From: Propionibacteriaceae bacterium UBA5174
GTDB lineage: Bacteria > Actinomycetota > Actinomycetes > Propionibacteriales > Propionibacteriaceae
Direction: 5' to 3'
Length of the DNA stretch: 7,677 nt
NCBI GenBank assembly: GCA_002413345.1
Contig: DHWU01000031.1
Span: forward strand, 9,708 to 17,384
The notes under the pieces: generated by a model
What the model saw: only the letters and a program-made list of their open reading frames with translations
What the model was told of the DNA's origin: nothing
Database searches by the model: none
Shown: one piece after another, positions 6,021-7,677 of the stretch
Layout of the letters: each line of letters starts with the position of its first letter
How positions within the stretch are numbered: the first letter of the stretch is position 1
Position numbers and translations under genes: made by a program

Positions 6021-6290
6021 TCGCGTTGGCAACGGGCGGTAACTCGGCAGATCCGGACGATCAACCAGGCCAACTGGTGAACACGGCCCTGGGCGCCTAG
6101 CTAACAGAGGTAGCCAAGGCTAAATCCAGCTGTTTGAGCCCGACAGCAAACCGGTTAAGCGATTTGTCGATAAAACGGTTTTTGGGGTGGCCGGGCCGAA
6201 GAGTGCTGCCAGCAGAGGCCCTGGTCGGTATCGACACCGCGTTCTAGGATGAACAGCAACCACCCTGTCGGAGGAAAAGCGAGGTAGTCG
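6021..6290. other. Intergenic region after parB with hairpins
   Basis: No supportable gene in this 270 bp. It contains a small inverted repeat TAGCCAAGGCTA (6111-6122), a terminator-like hairpin (6148-6183), a larger imperfect stem GGGCC (6193-6197) with GGCCC further right enclosing a TGCT/AGCA stem, and a weak -10-like TAGGAT (6246-6251) lacking a good -35. The Shine-Dalgarno for the next gene is GAGGT (6281-6285); a stronger GGAGG (6270-6274) lies too far from the start. It marks the end of the conserved origin cluster. Confidence 0.6.
6148..6183 (+). terminator. Candidate terminator after parB
   Basis: Outer arms AAACCG (6148-6153) and CGGTTT (6176-6181) can pair, with a small inner CGA/TCG stem, and the right arm runs into TTTTT (6179-6183). 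It is 128 bp after the parB stop. The outer stem is short and A+T-rich, so this is a weak candidate. Confidence 0.3.
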
Positions 6291-6839
6291 ATGCCGAGAA
6301 TCTCGCCGCTGACTTCGGCGGAGTTGTGCAAGCTGCCTTGCCCCTATTGCGGTCGGTCAGTGGCTAACTCAGCCGAGTGGGTTCATGCCGCCCAAGCTAG
6401 TTGGGGAAATGCCGGAGTCAGGCTCCTCGATGATGGCGTGCTGGCCGGTGTATTGGCGTTTGGTCCAGGCGAACAGCCAAAGCAGGCGGTCGTCAAGGCG
6501 CTTTGGGTGCACGCCGATCAGGTTGGACACGGGTACGGACGCCAGCTCATCCAAGCTGGCGCGGCCGAATTGTTGCGCCACCGAGTGGAAACCTTGTTGG
6601 CAGTGGGTGGAAACGGCCATTCCAGTTGCGCGACGCCGCCCCGGGATTTCTTGGCTGCGGTGGGCTTCACCAAGCCGCCAGGGGAGGCGCTGTGGCGCCT
6701 TGAGTTGCGTCGGGCCGTGTTGGAGCGCACCTTGGGCCCGCTTTCGGGCCTGTTGCGAGCTTTCGGCAGTTCTGGCGCGGGGCCCGAGCCAGTTGCTGGA
6801 GCAATCTCAGGATGCACCACCGAGTCTGGGACGCCATAG
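6291..6839 (+). CDS. GNAT-like acetyltransferase with Cys-containing N-terminus
   Basis: This is probably a GCN5-related N-acetyltransferase, which would move an acetyl group from acetyl-CoA to an amine; the substrate is unknown. Of 182 residues, 42-60 (VRLLDDGVLAGVLAFGPGE) resemble the early GNAT strands. ALWVHADQVGHGYGRQLIQ (70-88) is the acetyl-CoA-binding motif A, keeping the G-x-G loop (G81, G83) but with Val where the family usually has Gln or Arg. FLAAVGFTKPPGEALWRLEL (120-139) fits the C-terminal strand pair. The N-terminus carries C13 and a CPYCG motif (17-21) that looks metal-binding or redox-like, but no second Cys pair is seen. Residues after about 150 look unstructured. The ATG has GAGGT six bases upstream. 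It stands alone between two gaps, on the same strand as parB. Confidence 0.7.
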   Translation: MPRISPLTSAELCKLPCPYCGRSVANSAEWVHAAQASWGNAGVRLLDDGVLAGVLAFGPGEQPKQAVVKALWVHADQVGHGYGRQLIQAGAAELLRHRVETLLAVGGNGHSSCATPPRDFLAAVGFTKPPGEALWRLELRRAVLERTLGPLSGLLRAFGSSGAGPEPVAGAISGCTTESGTP

Positions 6840-6851
6840 CTCGGGACTCGG
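6820..6851 (+). terminator. Inverted repeat over the stop of the acetyltransferase gene
   Basis: Arms CCGAGTC (6820-6826) and GACTCGG (6845-6851) are perfect 7-bp complements around the TAG at 6837-6839. An alternative CCGAG/CTCGG pairing uses 6820-6824 and 6840-6844. There is no U-tract, so intrinsic termination is doubtful. Confidence 0.25.
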
Positions 6852-7046
6852 CTTCGGGATCACAGCGCAAATGGGCCTCGACACACGTTGTGACTTGGAT
6901 TGCCATGCGAGAACCCCATTCGCCGGTTACATTATTCAGCAGGCACGGAATCTCAGCGAAGAGATCAGGCCGTCCCGAAAAATGAAGACCGCTGAGCCCG
7001 CAATCCCAGTTCAGGCACGGTCTGCCCCGCAAAACAGGAGTTAAGA

Positions 7047-7677
7047 ATGAGACCTCAAAAAGGCATCCGCCAATGGGCATTGGCGACGCTCGCAACTTCA
7101 CTCGTGGCTGGTTTAGCGCTACTAGGCGTGCCAGCCGCGCAAGCCTCCCCTGGTGCATCGGTTGGGTGGAGTGGCACTGCGAAGGTTGGTCAGACGCTCA
7201 CGGCACTGCCCAGCGACATTCCGTGCGAATCATTCGTAATCACGTGGATAACCGTTGGTGGTCCCGTGGCCGCGGGTGGCGTCGGCGAAACCTACACGCC
7301 GACGCCGGAAAATGTGGGCCACCAGATGCAAATCGAGGTGTTCTGCGGCGGCGTTTCGGAAGCGGTCGGGTGGACCAGCGAGATACTCGTTGGCGACTTG
7401 ACACCCGGTGACCTGACGATCACCGGCACGGCACGTGTCGGGCAAACTCTGACGGCGAATACCGGCACCTGGACACCAACCCCGGATTTCGCCTACCAAT
7501 GGCGCCGTGGCGAAGAAGACATCACTGGGGCTACCTCGCAGAGCTACAAGCTAGTGACAGCCGACCACGGCAAATGGATGTCGGTAGTCGTCACCGCAAC
7601 GCTCGACGGGTACAACGATTACGGAGTTGGCGAACACCTGTCGGTTCCGGTTGCGGGTCTTGTCGATGCTGGTGGGG
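7047..7677 (+). CDS. Secreted Ig-like repeat protein, N-terminal part (runs off the right edge)
   Basis: This reading frame stays open to the window edge (210 codons visible). A Sec signal peptide is clear: basic MRPQKGIRQW, a hydrophobic core (about 11-28), and an AQA cleavage site with likely cutting after A33. The mature part has two related units of the bacterial Ig-like type common in actinobacterial surface proteins. Unit 1 spans about 36-115 and unit 2 about 122-203. Each begins with GTA(K/R)VGQTLTA (43-53 and 127-137). Unit 2 is textbook (YQWRRG, ITGATSQSYKLV, DHG, VVTATLDGY). Unit 1 is divergent and carries two cysteines (C60, C100) that could form a disulfide. The start ATG has AGGAG at 7036-7040, six bases away. 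Function unknown; a surface or binding role, or a tail on an unseen enzyme, is likely. Confidence 0.85.
   Translation, partial: MRPQKGIRQWALATLATSLVAGLALLGVPAAQASPGASVGWSGTAKVGQTLTALPSDIPCESFVITWITVGGPVAAGGVGETYTPTPENVGHQMQIEVFCGGVSEAVGWTSEILVGDLTPGDLTITGTARVGQTLTANTGTWTPTPDFAYQWRRGEEDITGATSQSYKLVTADHGKWMSVVVTATLDGYNDYGVGEHLSVPVAGLVDAGG
7173..7655 (+). repeat. Two tandem Ig-like repeat units within the secreted protein
   Basis: The unit-start motif GTA(K/R)VGQTLTA is encoded at 7173-7205 and 7425-7457, 84 residues apart. The repeat is evident in the protein. More units probably follow beyond the window. Confidence 0.75.

Noticed and set aside
6385..7044. 219-codon forward frame overlapping the acetyltransferase gene
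   Set aside because: Its composition is rich in Trp, Arg, Ser and Cys with no motif, while the frame from 6291 carries GNAT features and a ribosome site.
1..7677. Mobile elements, CRISPR arrays, tRNA or rRNA genes
   Set aside because: No transposase or integrase, no regularly spaced repeats, and no tRNA-like cloverleaf or rRNA segment was recognised on either strand.

Overview
This window is the conserved replication-origin neighbourhood of an actinobacterial chromosome. The order dnaA (reverse strand), then rpmH-rnpA-yidD-yidC-jag-rsmG-parA-parB (forward strand) is diagnostic. Actinomycetota is supported by the form of L34 and DnaA, the TTGTCCACA-type DnaA box, GTG starts on several genes, the YidC with a long basic tail, parS sites of the GTTTCACGTGAAAC type, and moderately high G+C (38 of 60 bases are G or C at 3001-3060). 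I cannot place it below phylum or class.

Layout. At 1-737 is the 5' part of dnaA, reading leftward off the window. A divergent control region of about 315 bp (738-1052) carries two good DnaA boxes in the dnaA leader and one candidate promoter for each direction. From 1053 to 6020 eight forward genes are packed with almost no gaps: L34 (rpmH), RNase P protein (rnpA), YidD, YidC, the KH/R3H protein Jag/KhpB, the 16S rRNA methyltransferase RsmG, ParA and ParB. Several junctions overlap or abut exactly, so translational coupling is likely. Two parS sites flank the parA start, one upstream and one inside the coding sequence. The last 1.6 kb is less conserved: a 270-bp gap with terminator-like hairpins, an acetyltransferase-like gene with an odd Cys-containing N-terminus (6291-6839), a 207-bp gap, and the start of a secreted protein made of Ig-like repeats (7047 to the end).

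How the genes work together. DnaA initiates replication and probably represses its own gene through the boxes in its leader. ParB loads on parS and, with ParA, segregates the new origins. rpmH/rnpA supply the ribosome and tRNA maturation, yidD/yidC insert membrane proteins, jag is an RNA-binding partner often found next to yidC, and rsmG modifies 16S rRNA. The replication origin itself is probably left of the window, between dnaA and dnaN.

I found no defence system, mobile element, CRISPR array or tRNA/rRNA gene. The most unusual feature is a perfect, spacer-free 34-bp palindrome inside the start of rsmG (3565-3598). Next are a strong hairpin early in rnpA, a hairpin pair around the rpmH stop, and the accessory genes after parB, where I do not see the thioredoxin genes often found there.
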